From CAWHNT01 sp963830775 (lineage in GTDB: Bacteria; Pseudomonadota; Alphaproteobacteria; Geminicoccales; Geminicoccaceae), in NCBI GenBank assembly GCA_963830775.1, contig CAWHNT010000032.1, positions 310,001 through 374,000 on the forward strand: a DNA stretch of 64,000 bases, in the 5' to 3' direction. Made by a program: the position numbers and the translations under genes. Positions within the stretch are counted from its first letter, which is position 1; each line of letters opens with the position of its first letter. The notes beneath the pieces are model-generated. The model was not told the origin of the DNA, ran no database searches, and saw only the letters and a program-made list of their open reading frames with translations. Below are positions 53,446 to 62,869 of this stretch, piece by piece.

Positions 53446-55176
53446 TCACCCGTCCTGCGAGAACGCACTCATCTGAGCACGCACCTGCTCCAGCATCGAT
53501 TTCGCGAGTGACAGGGCCGTCTCCATGGCCCCGAACCGCTCGATCAGCTGTTCCCGGTAGCGCTCCGTCCTGACCTCGATCTGCTCGATCTCAGTCTGGT
53601 AGCTGCTGTTCCGCTGTTCCAGATCATCCGCGGCCTGGGTTAACGTTCCCTGAAACTCGTCCACGGCACCGTCGAGAAAGTTGTAGAGCCGGTCGGCGAT
53701 GCCCTGCGTGGCGGTGACATCGATGCTGGCGCTGCCCTGCCCGGTCCACAGCATCTCGAGCCCGGCATAGGCGGTGCCGGAGCGACCCTTGAGCAGGCCG
53801 CCGCTCACGTCGAGCGCCACGCCGTCCGCGGTGGCACTCTCCGGAACGCCGTCGCCATCCGCGTCGACGATGCTGACGGTAAAGCTCGTGTCGGCGAGGT
53901 CGTTGGTGCGCGCGAACACGCCGAGATCGGCCGAGCTCGCCGTGAAGCGGAACTCCAGCACGTTGCGCACGGCGTCGAGGTCGGTGACGAGCTTCTCGTC
54001 CAGCACCGCCTCGTCGAGCTTCAGATGGTTGCCGGGGTCGAGCTTGATGCCGATCCCGGCAAGCGAGCTCAGCGCACCTGCGCCCAGGCCCGCCACGGGC
54101 GAGCCCACCGCGCTGCCGATGCCCTGACTCAGGCTGCGCAGCAGGGAGTCGCCGAACAGCACGGCGTCGTCGGCGAGCTCGCCGGTCTCGCTCACCGCTG
54201 CGTGCTTGCCGACAAAGTCGCGATAGGCGTTGTAGGCCTCCACGAAGCCCCGCAGCCGCTCCTTCACGTCGCCGAGCGAGCGCTCGACCTCCACCGTCAC
54301 GGTGGTCCCCGGATCGGCCCGGAACAGGCTGAAGGTCATCCCGTCGATCACATCGGTGATCTGGTTCGTGGACCGGGTGACGGCGACGCCGTCGACCGAG
54401 ATCCTGGCCTGCGCTGCCGCCGCCAGCGGATGGCTGAAAGTGGCACCGCCGTCGGCGGAGAGGCCCAGGATGCCCAGCACGTCGTCGCCGCCGGCTCCGG
54501 CCAGCGTCACCTCTTTCCCGGTCTCGTCGGCGGTGAGGACCAGGCGGAAGTCGGAGGCCGACACCTTCACGATACTGGCCGTGATCCCGGTCGTGGCGTT
54601 GGCGGCGTTGATCGCACCCTTCAGGTCGACCAGGTCCATGGTGCCGTCGACGGCGACTGAGGCGGTGCTGCCGCCGGCCAGGCCCAGCGTGAAGCTGCCG
54701 GCGAAGGCCGCACCGCCATTGGCCGTTCCGGCCAGGGCACCATCGCCCGTGAGCGCCTCGCTCGAGAGCTTGCGCGCGGTGGCCAGCTGCTCGACCACGA
54801 TCTCGACCTTGCCGGTCGGCACCTTGTTGGCGGCGCTGACGCTGAGCAGGGTCGCCGGGGAGACGGTGGTGTCCGCGCTGTAGTAGACTTCCTTGGTCTC
54901 GAACAGGTTCTCCTGGGTGCCCAGGGCACCCGGCGGGTTGCGCAGGCCCGCCACGGCGGTGCGCAGGTTCTGCAGGAGACCGCGCAGCTCGGTATAGGCG
55001 GCGGCCTTGGCTTCGTTGCGGCTGATCTTGCTCTCGAGCCGGACCGCGGGGAGGCGCTTGGCCTCGACCAGGGCCTCGACCAGCTTGTCGGTGTCGATCT
55101 CGGAGCTGGAGCCGGCGAAGCGGGTGACCCCGCCCGAATTGGTCAGGTTGCCGAAGCTGATCCCGCTCGTAGCCAT
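53446..55176 (-). CDS. fliD: Flagellar filament cap protein FliD
   Basis: A 576-residue FliD. The N-terminal domain starts FAGSSSEIDTDKLVEALVEA, and RLESKISRNEAKAAAYTELR is the conserved coiled coil. The C-terminal coiled coil ends YREQLIERFGAMETALSLAK. It caps the filament and inserts flagellin. It is in the order flaG-fliD-fliS on the minus strand, next to two flagellin genes. Confidence 0.94.
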   Translation of the reverse strand: MATSGISFGNLTNSGGVTRFAGSSSEIDTDKLVEALVEAKRLPAVRLESKISRNEAKAAAYTELRGLLQNLRTAVAGLRNPPGALGTQENLFETKEVYYSADTTVSPATLLSVSAANKVPTGKVEIVVEQLATARKLSSEALTGDGALAGTANGGAAFAGSFTLGLAGGSTASVAVDGTMDLVDLKGAINAANATTGITASIVKVSASDFRLVLTADETGKEVTLAGAGGDDVLGILGLSADGGATFSHPLAAAAQARISVDGVAVTRSTNQITDVIDGMTFSLFRADPGTTVTVEVERSLGDVKERLRGFVEAYNAYRDFVGKHAAVSETGELADDAVLFGDSLLRSLSQGIGSAVGSPVAGLGAGALSSLAGIGIKLDPGNHLKLDEAVLDEKLVTDLDAVRNVLEFRFTASSADLGVFARTNDLADTSFTVSIVDADGDGVPESATADGVALDVSGGLLKGRSGTAYAGLEMLWTGQGSASIDVTATQGIADRLYNFLDGAVDEFQGTLTQAADDLEQRNSSYQTEIEQIEVRTERYREQLIERFGAMETALSLAKSMLEQVRAQMSAFSQDG

Positions 55177-55199
55177 GGCAGCCTACTCCCTCATCCCGC

Positions 55200-55439
55200 T
55201 CACGCCTGGAGCACCACGAGCGGTGCCCCCGGCGGCGTGCGCATGGCCGCGAAGAAGCGGAGCAGCTCCTCCGGCGGCGCCTCCACGAGAACCTCGCCCG
55301 TCCGACGGTCGGCGACGCGATAGACCGCCCGTCCGGCCGCCTCGTCGTAGTAGCTGTCGACCGCCACCTCGCGACCGGGGAAGTGATCCGCGGCAGCCGC
55401 CGAGGCCAGCTGGGCCACCACATCGCCGGCCACCGGCAT
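55200..55439 (-). CDS. flaG: FlaG-family flagellar protein
   Basis: A 79-residue protein whose end, AVYRVADRRTGEVLVEAPPE and ELLRFFAAM, matches the FlaG core (Y-x-V-x-D-x-x-T-G-E-V-x-x-x-I-P-P-E). FlaG affects filament length in several bacteria. It starts the flaG-fliD-fliS operon, 23 bases before fliD. Confidence 0.82.
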   Translation of the reverse strand: MPVAGDVVAQLASAAAADHFPGREVAVDSYYDEAAGRAVYRVADRRTGEVLVEAPPEELLRFFAAMRTPPGAPLVVLQA

Positions 55440-55591
55440 GGTTCCGATACCGTTCCCGGGTGGCGTGCCGGTGCGCGCGGGCGTAGGTGGGCGATGCGCA
55501 GGAGCCCAACCTTGCGGTCGGCAAAGGCGGTGAGGCTGGGCTGGTCGGGGTGGGCATGGCCGGGGTCATCGGCGGCAGGCAAGTGCCCGTT

Positions 55592-55621
55592 GGGGGCGGC
55601 GGTGGTCAGGACGCCGCCCCC
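55592..55621 (-). terminator. Hairpin behind the first flagellin gene
   Basis: Bases 55592-55601 pair with 55612-55621 (10 bp, 10-base loop). It lies 7 bases past the flagellin stop on the minus strand. Terminator by position; no T run. Confidence 0.5.
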
Positions 55622-55628
55622 GCTGGCA

Positions 55629-57234
55629 CTACTGCAGCAGCCGCAGCAGGTTCTGCGGCATCTGGTTGGCCTGAGCGAGCATCGCCACGCTCGCCTGCAT
55701 CAGCACCTGGGCGGAGCTGAAGCGCGACATCTCGGCCGCCATGTCGACATCCATGAGCGTCGCCCTGGCTGCGTCCAGGTTCTCGATCGAGGTCGCGAGA
55801 TTGGCCGAGACGAACTCGAACCGCGACATTACCGCGCCGACGCTGGCGCGGGCGGAGTTGACAGTCGAGATCGCAGTATCAAGCGCGTTGCTGGCCGAGG
55901 TGGCGTTGCCGGCGGTGGTGATGCTGGTGCCGTGACGCCCAGCGCCGTGCCGTCGACATTGGCAAGGTTCACGGCGATGGTGTCGGTTGAGCCAGACCGA
56001 CCTGGAAGCTCAGCGTGCCGGTGCCGGCGACCACAGGTGGGCCAGTGGCACCCAACAGGCGGTGCTGCGGCTGAGGTAAGGTCGGGTAAAAGCCTCGCCG
56101 GTGGCGGGGCGGAACGCACCGAAGATGTAGCCCTTGCCGCGCCGGCCATAATCAATCTCCTGCTTGGCTCGTCCGGCGGTCAGCCCGCTGGTCTCCACCA
56201 GGGTTTGGCCGGGGAAGGTCTTGGCGCTCTCCGGCCCCATCTCATCCAGGCAGACGACTACGCTGCCTGGAGGCGGGGCAGTGTAGAGGCTCTCGATCCG
56301 CCCCTTTTTCCGCGAACGCAGGATCGACCCGCTCCCCGAACCACGTCTCGTGCCGCCGCCAGCGCAAGCCTTCCTTGAGCAGGATCTCGTCGATCCGGCT
56401 GCGCTTGATCGCGAACCGTTTGTGTTCGCTCAGGTAGGCCGCGAGGCGGTGCAGCGTCCATGACCCGAACGGCAGGTCCAAGCGCTTGGGATCGGTCAGC
56501 GCGGTGGCGATCACCGTCGCCACCTGCTCGGGCGTATAGGTCGGCGGACGTTAGTAGCGTGATCGAAGTTGTTGAATGTGAAGCTGAAGCCGGCGTTGGC
56601 GAACTCGATCGTGCCCTCGAAGACGATGCCAGCGGTGGCAGGCGATCTGGACGGAGTGGGTGTCGCCAGTCGCCGGCGGGCCGTCCAGGGTGAAGGTGCC
56701 GCTGACGGTCATAGGCCAGGGTCAAGGTACCGTTGGCGGGAGTGCCGCTGAGATTCGACGCCGAATTCCCGAGCTGGCCAAGCCGGCGGCGGGCGCTACC
56801 GACTTACCGGCACCGCCTGCCAGCAGGACCGAGCCATTGAACTTGGTCTGGCCGGCGATGTCGGTGATCTGGGTCAGCAGGCCCTGATACTCCTGGTCGA
56901 GGAAGGCACGCTCAGAGTTCGTGACCGAGCCCGACTGCGCCTGCACCGCCAGCGCCTTCATCCGCTGCAGGATGTCGCTGATGCGGGCCATGCCGCCGTC
57001 GGCCACCTGGAGCAGCGAGGAAGCCTGACCGGCATTGACCGAGGCCTGCTTCAGCGCGGTCACGTCGGCCTTCAGCTTGGTGCCGATCGCCAGGGAGGCG
57101 GCGTCGTCCGAAGCCTTGACGATTCGCGAGCCGCTGGCCAGCTTGGCAAGCGAGCTCGAGGCATTGCTGTTGTTGATCGAGAGGTAACGAAGCGCCGTGT
57201 TGGCGGCGGTATTCGTCGTGCCAGTGAGAGCCAT
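55629..57234 (-). pseudogene. Flagellin gene interrupted by an IS630 transposase piece
   Basis: From ATG 57234 the N-terminal D0/D1 region is intact (MALTGTTNTAANTALRYLSI, SGSRIVKASDDAASLAIGTK). The central part with a few frame changes reaches GTIEFANAGFSFTFNNFDHA at 56553. Then about 0.5 kb of IS630 sequence follows. Flagellin resumes at about 56035 with GTGTLSFQVG, TDTIAVNLANVDGTALGVT and MSRFEFVSANLATSIENLDA, and ends QMPQNLLRLLQ-stop. The intact paralogue at 59119-60228 has the same order, which proves the interruption. Confidence 0.85.
56058..56550 (-). mobile_element. Internal fragment of an IS630-family transposase
   Basis: On the minus strand: RPTYTPEQVATVIATALTDP, FGSWTLHRLAAYLSEHKRFA, IKRSRIDEILLKEGLRWRRH and ETWFGERVDPAFAEK. 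After a one-base shift in the G/A run at 56303-56310 it reads VVVCLDEMGPESAKTFPGQT with the second-block Asp, then GYIFGAFRPATGEAFTRPY. Only the middle of the about 350-residue protein is present. The helix-turn-helix N-terminus, the C-terminus and the terminal repeats are all missing, so it cannot have moved here as a normal insertion sequence. Confidence 0.75.
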
Positions 57235-57407
57235 AGGAAGAACCCTTCTACATGAAGTCGGGCCTTTCGGCCCTTGCCCGACGGCCGGCTACTTGCCTGC
57301 CGCTGCCGCACACCCTGGCGGCATAAGAACCTAGAGCATCTTCCGTGCCAGTTGCCGACGGCGGTTGCCTCCCTCTGTGGAGCCGGGCGCTCAGGCTCGC
57401 ACAGCTA

Positions 57408-57439
57408 GGCAGAACCTGCCGCTCCCGGCAGGTTCTGCC
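57408..57439 (-). terminator. 13-bp hairpin with GGCAGAACCTGCC arm
   Basis: Bases 57408-57420 pair perfectly with 57427-57439. Each arm can also fold on itself around AAC. It lies between the stop of the DUF4142 gene and the first flagellin gene. The same arm occurs at 8802 and 60382. Confidence 0.5.
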
Positions 57440-57477
57440 CGGCAGGACTTGCCTACCCTCGCCCGAAACCCCGGCGC

Positions 57478-58044
57478 TCACTGGCTTCCGAGCTGGCCCG
57501 AAAGCGACTTTGCCATCCGGAGATGCTCTTCCAGGGCGGGCAGCAGGGCCGAAGCGAGGTCCCGGACCTCGGCGTCCTTGCCGTTCTTCGCCTCGTCGGC
57601 AAAGGCGCTGACCGCCTTCTCGTGGTCCTCCACCATGGCAGCCATGTAGGCCCGGTCGAACTGCCCTGCGGACATCCCACTCATCTCGTGCTGCTTGGCG
57701 GTCTCCTCCTCGGCCGGGCGAAGCGGCGGGGTCCCGTAGGTGCCTTCAGCCTCGATCTTGTGCTTCTTCGCGAGCTCCAGGAGCTTCTGGTTCGCCTCGC
57801 CGTGGTCCTTGACCATGCGCTCCGCGAACTGCTTGACCTCGGCGTGCGAGGCCTTTTCCGCTGCCGCTTTGCCCATCTCGACCTCGGCCATCCCGTCGCG
57901 AATGGCCTTGGCCACGAACTGCGTGTCCGGCCCGGCAAGCGGTGCCGCCTCTTCGGCAATTGCGGCCGTGCCGCCCAGAAGTGACGCCGTCGCCGGCATC
58001 CCGGCCAGAGCAAGAAGGGCGAGACTGAAGGCTGCCTTCCTCAT
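57478..58044 (-). CDS. DUF4142 exported protein
   Basis: A 188-residue exported helical protein (signal MRKAAFSLALLALAGMPATA). FVAKAIRDGMAEVEMGKAAA, VKQFAERMVKDHGEANQKLL and FDRAYMAAMVEDHEKAVSAF are the DUF4142 pattern, a ferritin-like bundle with conserved D-H pairs. It may have a protective or metal-handling role. AAGGAG precedes the ATG at 58044. Confidence 0.92.
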   Translation of the reverse strand: MRKAAFSLALLALAGMPATASLLGGTAAIAEEAAPLAGPDTQFVAKAIRDGMAEVEMGKAAAEKASHAEVKQFAERMVKDHGEANQKLLELAKKHKIEAEGTYGTPPLRPAEEETAKQHEMSGMSAGQFDRAYMAAMVEDHEKAVSAFADEAKNGKDAEVRDLASALLPALEEHLRMAKSLSGQLGSQ

Positions 58045-58333
58045 TGTCCGTTCTCCTTCGCGTGTTCCATGCCCGTGGCGCCTCCCGGATGCGACCTGCA
58101 GGGGAGCCGCCTCCCTGGCATTAAACGCCAGGCACTCGCCCGGTTTCCGCGAGAAGCGAGGCACGGCCCGGCTCCGCACCCGTTCAGCGCGCCCGGGGGA
58201 ACGTGCGGATGGCCCGAACGCCGTGGTGGGCGCGCATCGAGGAGCCCAGGCGCCGGCGACGGCCACCGGCATGGCGGCTCCGGAACCCTCCTCCGCCGCG
58301 TCCGTTCGGAACGCCCGAGAGGAGTGACAAGCC

Positions 58334-59122
58334 ATGCCCGATTCCGCCCGTCCCCTTGCCGTGGTCACCGGTGCCTCGACCGGCATCGGCTACGAGCTGG
58401 CAAGGATCTGCGCCCAGGAAGGCCACGACCTGCTGATCGCGGCCGACGAGCCCGCGATCCACACGGCCGCTACCGAGTTCCGTGGGCTCGGCGCCCATGT
58501 CGATGCTGTGGAAGCCGACCTCGCCACCGTGGAGGGCGTCGACCGGCTCTATGCGGCCATACGCGGCCGGCCGGTGGCGGCCCTCCTCGCCAATGCCGGG
58601 CGCGGCCTGGGCAAGGCCTTCCTCGACCAGGACTTCGCCGACATCCGGCGCGTCATCGACACCAACGTGACCGGCACGGTCTACCTGCTGCACAAGGTCG
58701 GTCGCGACATGCGCGGCCGCGACAGCGGGCGGATCCTGATCGTCGGCTCGATCGCCGGCTTCATGCCGGGCACCTATCAGGCAGTCTACAACGCGACCAA
58801 GGCCTTCCTCAATTCGTTCTCCTGGGCTCTCCGGGCCGAGCTGAAGGGCACCAACATCACCGTGACCTGCCTCATGCCGGGCGCCACCGAAACCGAGTTC
58901 TTCGAGCGCGCCGACCTGATGGACACCAAAATCGGTCAGGCGAAGAAGGACGACGCCGGCGAGGTGGCGCGGATCGGCTTCGACGCCATGATGAAGGGCA
59001 AGGGCGACGTGGTGAGCGGCTGGCAGAACAAGCTCCAGTCGGCCCTTGCCACCGTGATGCCGGCAGGCCTCGCGGCTGAGATGCACCGGGGTCAGGCGGC
59101 ACCGGGCTCCGGCAAGAACTAG
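58334..59122 (+). CDS. SDR-family oxidoreductase
   Basis: A 262-residue protein with LAVVTGASTGIGYELARICA, LLANAGRGLG, Ser in ILIVGSIAGFMPG and YNATKAF with the catalytic Tyr/Lys. The late LMPGATETEFFERADLMDT is typical of a subgroup of classical SDRs. Substrate unknown. The last 4 bases overlap the stop of the convergent flagellin gene. Confidence 0.92.
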   Translation: MPDSARPLAVVTGASTGIGYELARICAQEGHDLLIAADEPAIHTAATEFRGLGAHVDAVEADLATVEGVDRLYAAIRGRPVAALLANAGRGLGKAFLDQDFADIRRVIDTNVTGTVYLLHKVGRDMRGRDSGRILIVGSIAGFMPGTYQAVYNATKAFLNSFSWALRAELKGTNITVTCLMPGATETEFFERADLMDTKIGQAKKDDAGEVARIGFDAMMKGKGDVVSGWQNKLQSALATVMPAGLAAEMHRGQAAPGSGKN

Positions 59123-60228
59123 TTCTGCAGCAGCCGCAGCAGGTTCTGCGGCATCTGGTTCGCCTGGGCGAGCATGGCGACACCAGCCTGGGTCAGGACC
59201 TGGAGCGAGGTGAACTTCGACATCTCGGCCGCCACGTCGACGTCCATGAGCGTGGAACGGGCGGCATCCAGGTTCTCGACCGAGGTCGCGAGGTTGGCGG
59301 AGGCGAACTCGAAGCGCGACATCAGGGCACCCATGTCGGCGCGGTAGGAGTTCAGGCTCTGGATCGCCTGGTCCAGGGCCGTGCCGGCATTGATCGCGTT
59401 GGCCGCCGTATCGACCGAGGCGCCGCCCAGGCCAAGGGCAGTGCTGCGGACGTCGGCGATGGCGACGCTGATCACGTCGGCGGCGGCAGCACCGACCTGG
59501 AAGCTCATGGAGCCCGTGCCGGTGACGTCGAAGCCGACGCTCAAGGTGCCGTCGGTGATGTCGAAGTTGCTGAAGCTGACCATGACGCCAGCGTTCTGGA
59601 ACTCGATCTGGCCGTCGAACACCACCTGGCTGCCGCCCCAGGTGACCTGGACGGTGTCGACCGTGCTGTCGGGCTTGGTCAGGGTGAAGGTGTCGGTGCC
59701 GTCATAGGTCACGGCGTAACCGGTGCCGGCCGCGGCCCCGTCCAGGACCACGGCAGCCGAGCCGGTCGCCAGGGTGGTCGAGAGACTGGTGAGCTGGTTG
59801 CCGGCGCTGCCATCGAGCAGGACCGTGCTGTTGAACTTGGTCTGCGTGGCGGTGGCGTCGATCTGGGCGCTCAGCTGCTGGAACTCGCGATCCAGGAAGG
59901 GCCGCTCGCTGTCGGTCACCGACCCCGACTGCGCCTGCACCGCCAGCGCCTTCATCCGCTGCAGGATGTCGGCGATCCGGGCCATGCCGCCATCCGCCAC
60001 CTGGAGCAGCGAGGAGGCCTGGGCGGCGTTGGTGGCGGCCTGCTTCAGGGCCGTGACATCGGCCTTGATCTTGGTCCCGACGGCCAGCGAGGCCGCGTCG
60101 TCGGACGCCTTCACGATCCGTGAGCCGCTGGAAAGCTTGGCCAGCGAGCTGCCCGCCATCGCCTGGTTCTGGGTCAGGTAGCGAATGGCCGTGTTGGCGG
60201 CGGTGTTGGTTGTGCCGGTAAGCGCCAT
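59119..60228 (-). CDS. Flagellin (intact copy)
   Basis: A 369-residue flagellin. The N-terminus is MALTGTTNTAANTAIRYLTQ with SGSRIVKASDDAASLAVGTK; the C-terminus is MSRFEFASANLATSVENLDA, ending QMPQNLLRLLQN. These form the D0/D1 coiled coils and the D0 export tail. The central variable part is short and Thr/Val/Asp-rich. It polymerises into the filament after FliS-assisted export. ATG 60228 fits the first copy, and GGAGA lies before it. With the first copy broken, this is the only usable flagellin in the window. Confidence 0.95.
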   Translation of the reverse strand: MALTGTTNTAANTAIRYLTQNQAMAGSSLAKLSSGSRIVKASDDAASLAVGTKIKADVTALKQAATNAAQASSLLQVADGGMARIADILQRMKALAVQAQSGSVTDSERPFLDREFQQLSAQIDATATQTKFNSTVLLDGSAGNQLTSLSTTLATGSAAVVLDGAAAGTGYAVTYDGTDTFTLTKPDSTVDTVQVTWGGSQVVFDGQIEFQNAGVMVSFSNFDITDGTLSVGFDVTGTGSMSFQVGAAAADVISVAIADVRSTALGLGGASVDTAANAINAGTALDQAIQSLNSYRADMGALMSRFEFASANLATSVENLDAARSTLMDVDVAAEMSKFTSLQVLTQAGVAMLAQANQMPQNLLRLLQN

Positions 60229-60381
60229 GGTCGTCTCCGCAGTCTGATGTCGGGCCGGGCGGCGAAGCCTCCGCCGCCAACCGTTCCGGCCCGAACCAAT
60301 CGGGCTTGCAGGGACGCTAACCAAACCTCGTGCCAACAGGCGCGAACCATTGGAAACGCTGGATTTTCGTGGTTACCGGGC

Positions 60382-60412
60382 GGCAGAACCTGCCCGCCCG
60401 GCAGGATTTGCC
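60382..60412 (-). terminator. Imperfect hairpin with GGCAGAACCTGCC arm
   Basis: Bases 60382-60394 pair with 60400-60412 at 11 of 13 positions. It lies 5 bases past the CsaA-like stop and upstream of the second flagellin, the same position as the hairpin at 57408 holds before the first flagellin. Confidence 0.45.
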
Positions 60413-60417
60413 GGCTC

Positions 60418-60753
60418 CTAGTAGAGCCTGCCGCCGTTCGGGACCGGCCGTTCCACGGCGACCAGGACGACATTGCCGGCCTCGTCCGGGAAGCCCAGGA
60501 CCAGGACCTCGGAGACCACCTTGGCGATCTGGCGCGGCGGGAAGTTGACGACGGCCGCCACCTGCCGGCCGATCAGCTCGTCGACGCCATAGTTCTGGAC
60601 CAGCTGGGCCGAGCTAACCTTGCGGCCGATCTCGGGGCCGAAGTCGACCAGGAGACGGTAGGAGGGCTTGCGGGCGGCGGCGTTGGGGCCGGCCTCGACG
60701 ATGGTGCCGACGCGGATGTCGACCAGCAGGAAGTCGTCGAAGCTGATGGTCAC
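60418..60753 (-). CDS. CsaA-like tRNA-binding-domain protein
   Basis: A 111-residue OB-fold protein, read from GTG 60753: FDDFLLVDIRVGTIVEAGPN, RLLVDFGPEIGRKVSSAQLV and NYGVDELIGRQVAAVVNFPP. This is the CsaA pattern, related to the C-terminal domain of MetRS. It binds tRNA or acts as an export chaperone. Its GTG overlaps the TetR gene stop by 4 bases. Confidence 0.92.
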   Translation of the reverse strand: MTISFDDFLLVDIRVGTIVEAGPNAAARKPSYRLLVDFGPEIGRKVSSAQLVQNYGVDELIGRQVAAVVNFPPRQIAKVVSEVLVLGFPDEAGNVVLVAVERPVPNGGRLY

Positions 60754-61373
60754 GCCGCTTGTGCCTCGGGCCCGGCCTCGGGTGCCTGCCGCCGGTCCAG
60801 GCGGTCGAGCCACTCGGTCCAGCGGGCAGCGCTCTCCGCCTGGTCCAGGCGCTTGTCGAGCTCGGCCAGGGTCTGGCTCAGATCCGCCGTGTCGTCGCGC
60901 AGCCAGACATTGACGACCCTGGCATAGACCAGGGCCAGCACGGGGCCGGCGCCGGCGCGACGCAAGCAACCAAGTCGGGCGCCGGACGCGTCGACCAGCC
61001 AGCCCACCGCACGGCCGACATTGCACAGGCTGGAGCCCAGCACGTCGGCATCGAGCCCCGCCTCGCGGCCGAGCACGCGCAAGCCGCCCTTGAAGGGCGC
61101 CATCGCGTCGAGGCGGCGCATGATCAGCTCGAACACGCGCTCGCGCGGGGTGAGGTCGGCCAGCTCGGAGGGCTCCATGCCGAGCATGGTCTCGTCCAGC
61201 CGGCGGCCAAGGGCGGCGAGCACGGCGTGCCGGGTCGGCAGCTCGGCATAGACCCGGGCCAGCGGCACGCCGGCGCGGCGCGCCACCTCGGCACGGCTGA
61301 AGCCGTGCCAGCCCTGCTCCTCGATCACCGCGAAGGCCGTCTTCAGGAGGTCGGTCTCGGTCGTCTCGGGCAT
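60750..61373 (-). CDS. TetR-family transcriptional regulator
   Basis: A 207-residue protein. The N-terminal helix-turn-helix is AFAVIEEQGWHGFSRAEVAR, RAGVPLARVYAELPTRHAVL. The C-terminal ligand domain is all helical, resembling the COQ9/TetR-like group (RRLDAMAPFKGGLRVLGREA). It is co-transcribed with csaA and proC; the target is unknown. Confidence 0.85.
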   Translation of the reverse strand: MPETTETDLLKTAFAVIEEQGWHGFSRAEVARRAGVPLARVYAELPTRHAVLAALGRRLDETMLGMEPSELADLTPRERVFELIMRRLDAMAPFKGGLRVLGREAGLDADVLGSSLCNVGRAVGWLVDASGARLGCLRRAGAGPVLALVYARVVNVWLRDDTADLSQTLAELDKRLDQAESAARWTEWLDRLDRRQAPEAGPEAQAA

Positions 61374-61389
61374 CAGTCCTCCGGCGTGC

Positions 61390-62211
61390 TCAGGCGAGCT
61401 CCCGCGAGCGGGCAGCGGCGGCCGCCACCGCGCGTGTCATCAGCGGCACCAGCCCATCCTCCGCCATCAGAACGCGCAAGGCGGCCTCCGTGGTGCCGCG
61501 CGGGCTGGTCACGTTGCGGCGAAGCTGCTCGGCGGGCTCGGGGGCCAGGCGCGCAAGCTCGCCCGAGCCCGTCACGGTCGAGCGGGCCAGCCGCATGGCG
61601 AGATCGGCCGGCAGGCCAGCCCGCTCGCCGGCCGCGGCCATGGCCTCGATCAGGAGGAAGACATAGGCCGGCCCCCCGCCCGAGAGCGCGGTGACGGCGT
61701 GCATCGCCTCCTCGTCCTCGAGCCAGAGCACCTCGCCCACCGCCCGCATCAGGGTCTCGGCGACCTCGCGCGCCTCCGGTCCTGCCGCCCTGTTGGCGCA
61801 CAGGACGGTGGTCCCGCGGCCCACGGCAGCGGGCGTGTTCGGCATCGCGCGCACGATGGCACGGTCAGGTCCGAAGACCTTCTCGAAGAGGGCAATCTGC
61901 TTGCCGGCAGCAATCGAGAGGACGAGCGTGCCCTCGGTGGCAAGAGCAGGATAGGCTGGTAATGCCTCGTCCATCATCTGCGGCTTGATCGCCAGCACGA
62001 TGGTGGCGGGGCGGAAGCCCTCCGGCAGGGCCGAGGCGGCCGCCACGGGCCGCACCCCATGGGTGCGTTCCATATACTCCCGGCGCGCCGCGTCGGTCTC
62101 GATCACCTGGGCGTCGACCACGTCCAGGCCCTGGCCCAGCCAGCCCTGCAGCAGCGCCTCGCCCATCTTGCCGCCGCCCACGAGCAGGAGCGGCGCGCCG
62201 GGAAAGCCCAT
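61390..62211 (-). CDS. proC: Pyrroline-5-carboxylate reductase
   Basis: A 273-residue ProC. The Rossmann start is LLLVGGGKMGEALLQGWLGQ. VLAIKPQMMDEAL, AMPNTPAAVGRGTTVLCAN and the C-terminal ALSGGGPAYVFLLIEAMAAA with TVTGSGELA are the family motifs. It makes proline from pyrroline-5-carboxylate. Its ATG overlaps the stop of the YbjN gene by one base. Confidence 0.95.
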   Translation of the reverse strand: MGFPGAPLLLVGGGKMGEALLQGWLGQGLDVVDAQVIETDAARREYMERTHGVRPVAAASALPEGFRPATIVLAIKPQMMDEALPAYPALATEGTLVLSIAAGKQIALFEKVFGPDRAIVRAMPNTPAAVGRGTTVLCANRAAGPEAREVAETLMRAVGEVLWLEDEEAMHAVTALSGGGPAYVFLLIEAMAAAGERAGLPADLAMRLARSTVTGSGELARLAPEPAEQLRRNVTSPRGTTEAALRVLMAEDGLVPLMTRAVAAAAARSRELA

Positions 62212-62720
62212 CAGGCCTCGCCCTCGGTCTCGAGCATGGCGGCGGCGATGGCCTCGACCGGGTCCTTGCCGCCCCAGATCACGAACTGGAAAGCGGGGTA
62301 GAAGCGGTCGCACTCGGTGATCGCGATGTCGACCAGGTCCTCCATCAGCTCCACGCTGGCCCCGGCCTCGTCGCGGAACAGCACGGCGTGGCGGAAGACG
62401 GGCAGACCCTCGTCGGACCAGAAGTCGAAATGGCCCAGCCACAGCTTCTCGTTGGCCATCGCCAGCAGCGTGTAGACCGGCTGCCGCTTCTTGGGCGGCA
62501 CCTTCATGTCGAGGGCACAGGAGAGATGCATCACGCCCAGCTCGGGATGCCAGGCGAACCAGAGCTTGTAGTGGCACCAGTGACCGCTGATCTCGGCTGC
62601 CAGCTCCTCCTCGCTCTGGCGCTGAAAGGCCCAGTCATTGGCTACAGCGAGCTTCTCGACCGCGTCCAGGGGGTTGGCGGATTGGTCGTCGTCGTGAAGC
62701 TCGGGGTGGAGTGAGGACAC
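62211..62720 (-). CDS. YbjN-domain protein
   Basis: A 169-residue acidic protein from GTG 62720, with WAFQRQSEEELAAEISGHWC, HYKLWFAWHPELGVMHLSCA and LWLGHFDFWSDEGLPVFRHA, the pattern of the YbjN family common next to proC in alphaproteobacteria. Its role is not known; YbjN in enterobacteria influences stress and motility. A start further up (62777) is possible but adds an unconserved leader. Confidence 0.88.
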   Translation of the reverse strand: MSSLHPELHDDDQSANPLDAVEKLAVANDWAFQRQSEEELAAEISGHWCHYKLWFAWHPELGVMHLSCALDMKVPPKKRQPVYTLLAMANEKLWLGHFDFWSDEGLPVFRHAVLFRDEAGASVELMEDLVDIAITECDRFYPAFQFVIWGGKDPVEAIAAAMLETEGEA

Positions 62721-62869
62721 GTCTTGGCACTCCAAGCGAGAGTGGTGGCAGGGCGGCTCTGCTGCCGCACCCGGCAACGGCAGGCCCGCAGGTGGCCACG
62801 CCTTGGTCCCCGCAAGCGGGAGCCTGCCAAAAGGGGGAAGGTGTTACAAGCGCGGGCGGCCCACGTGCG

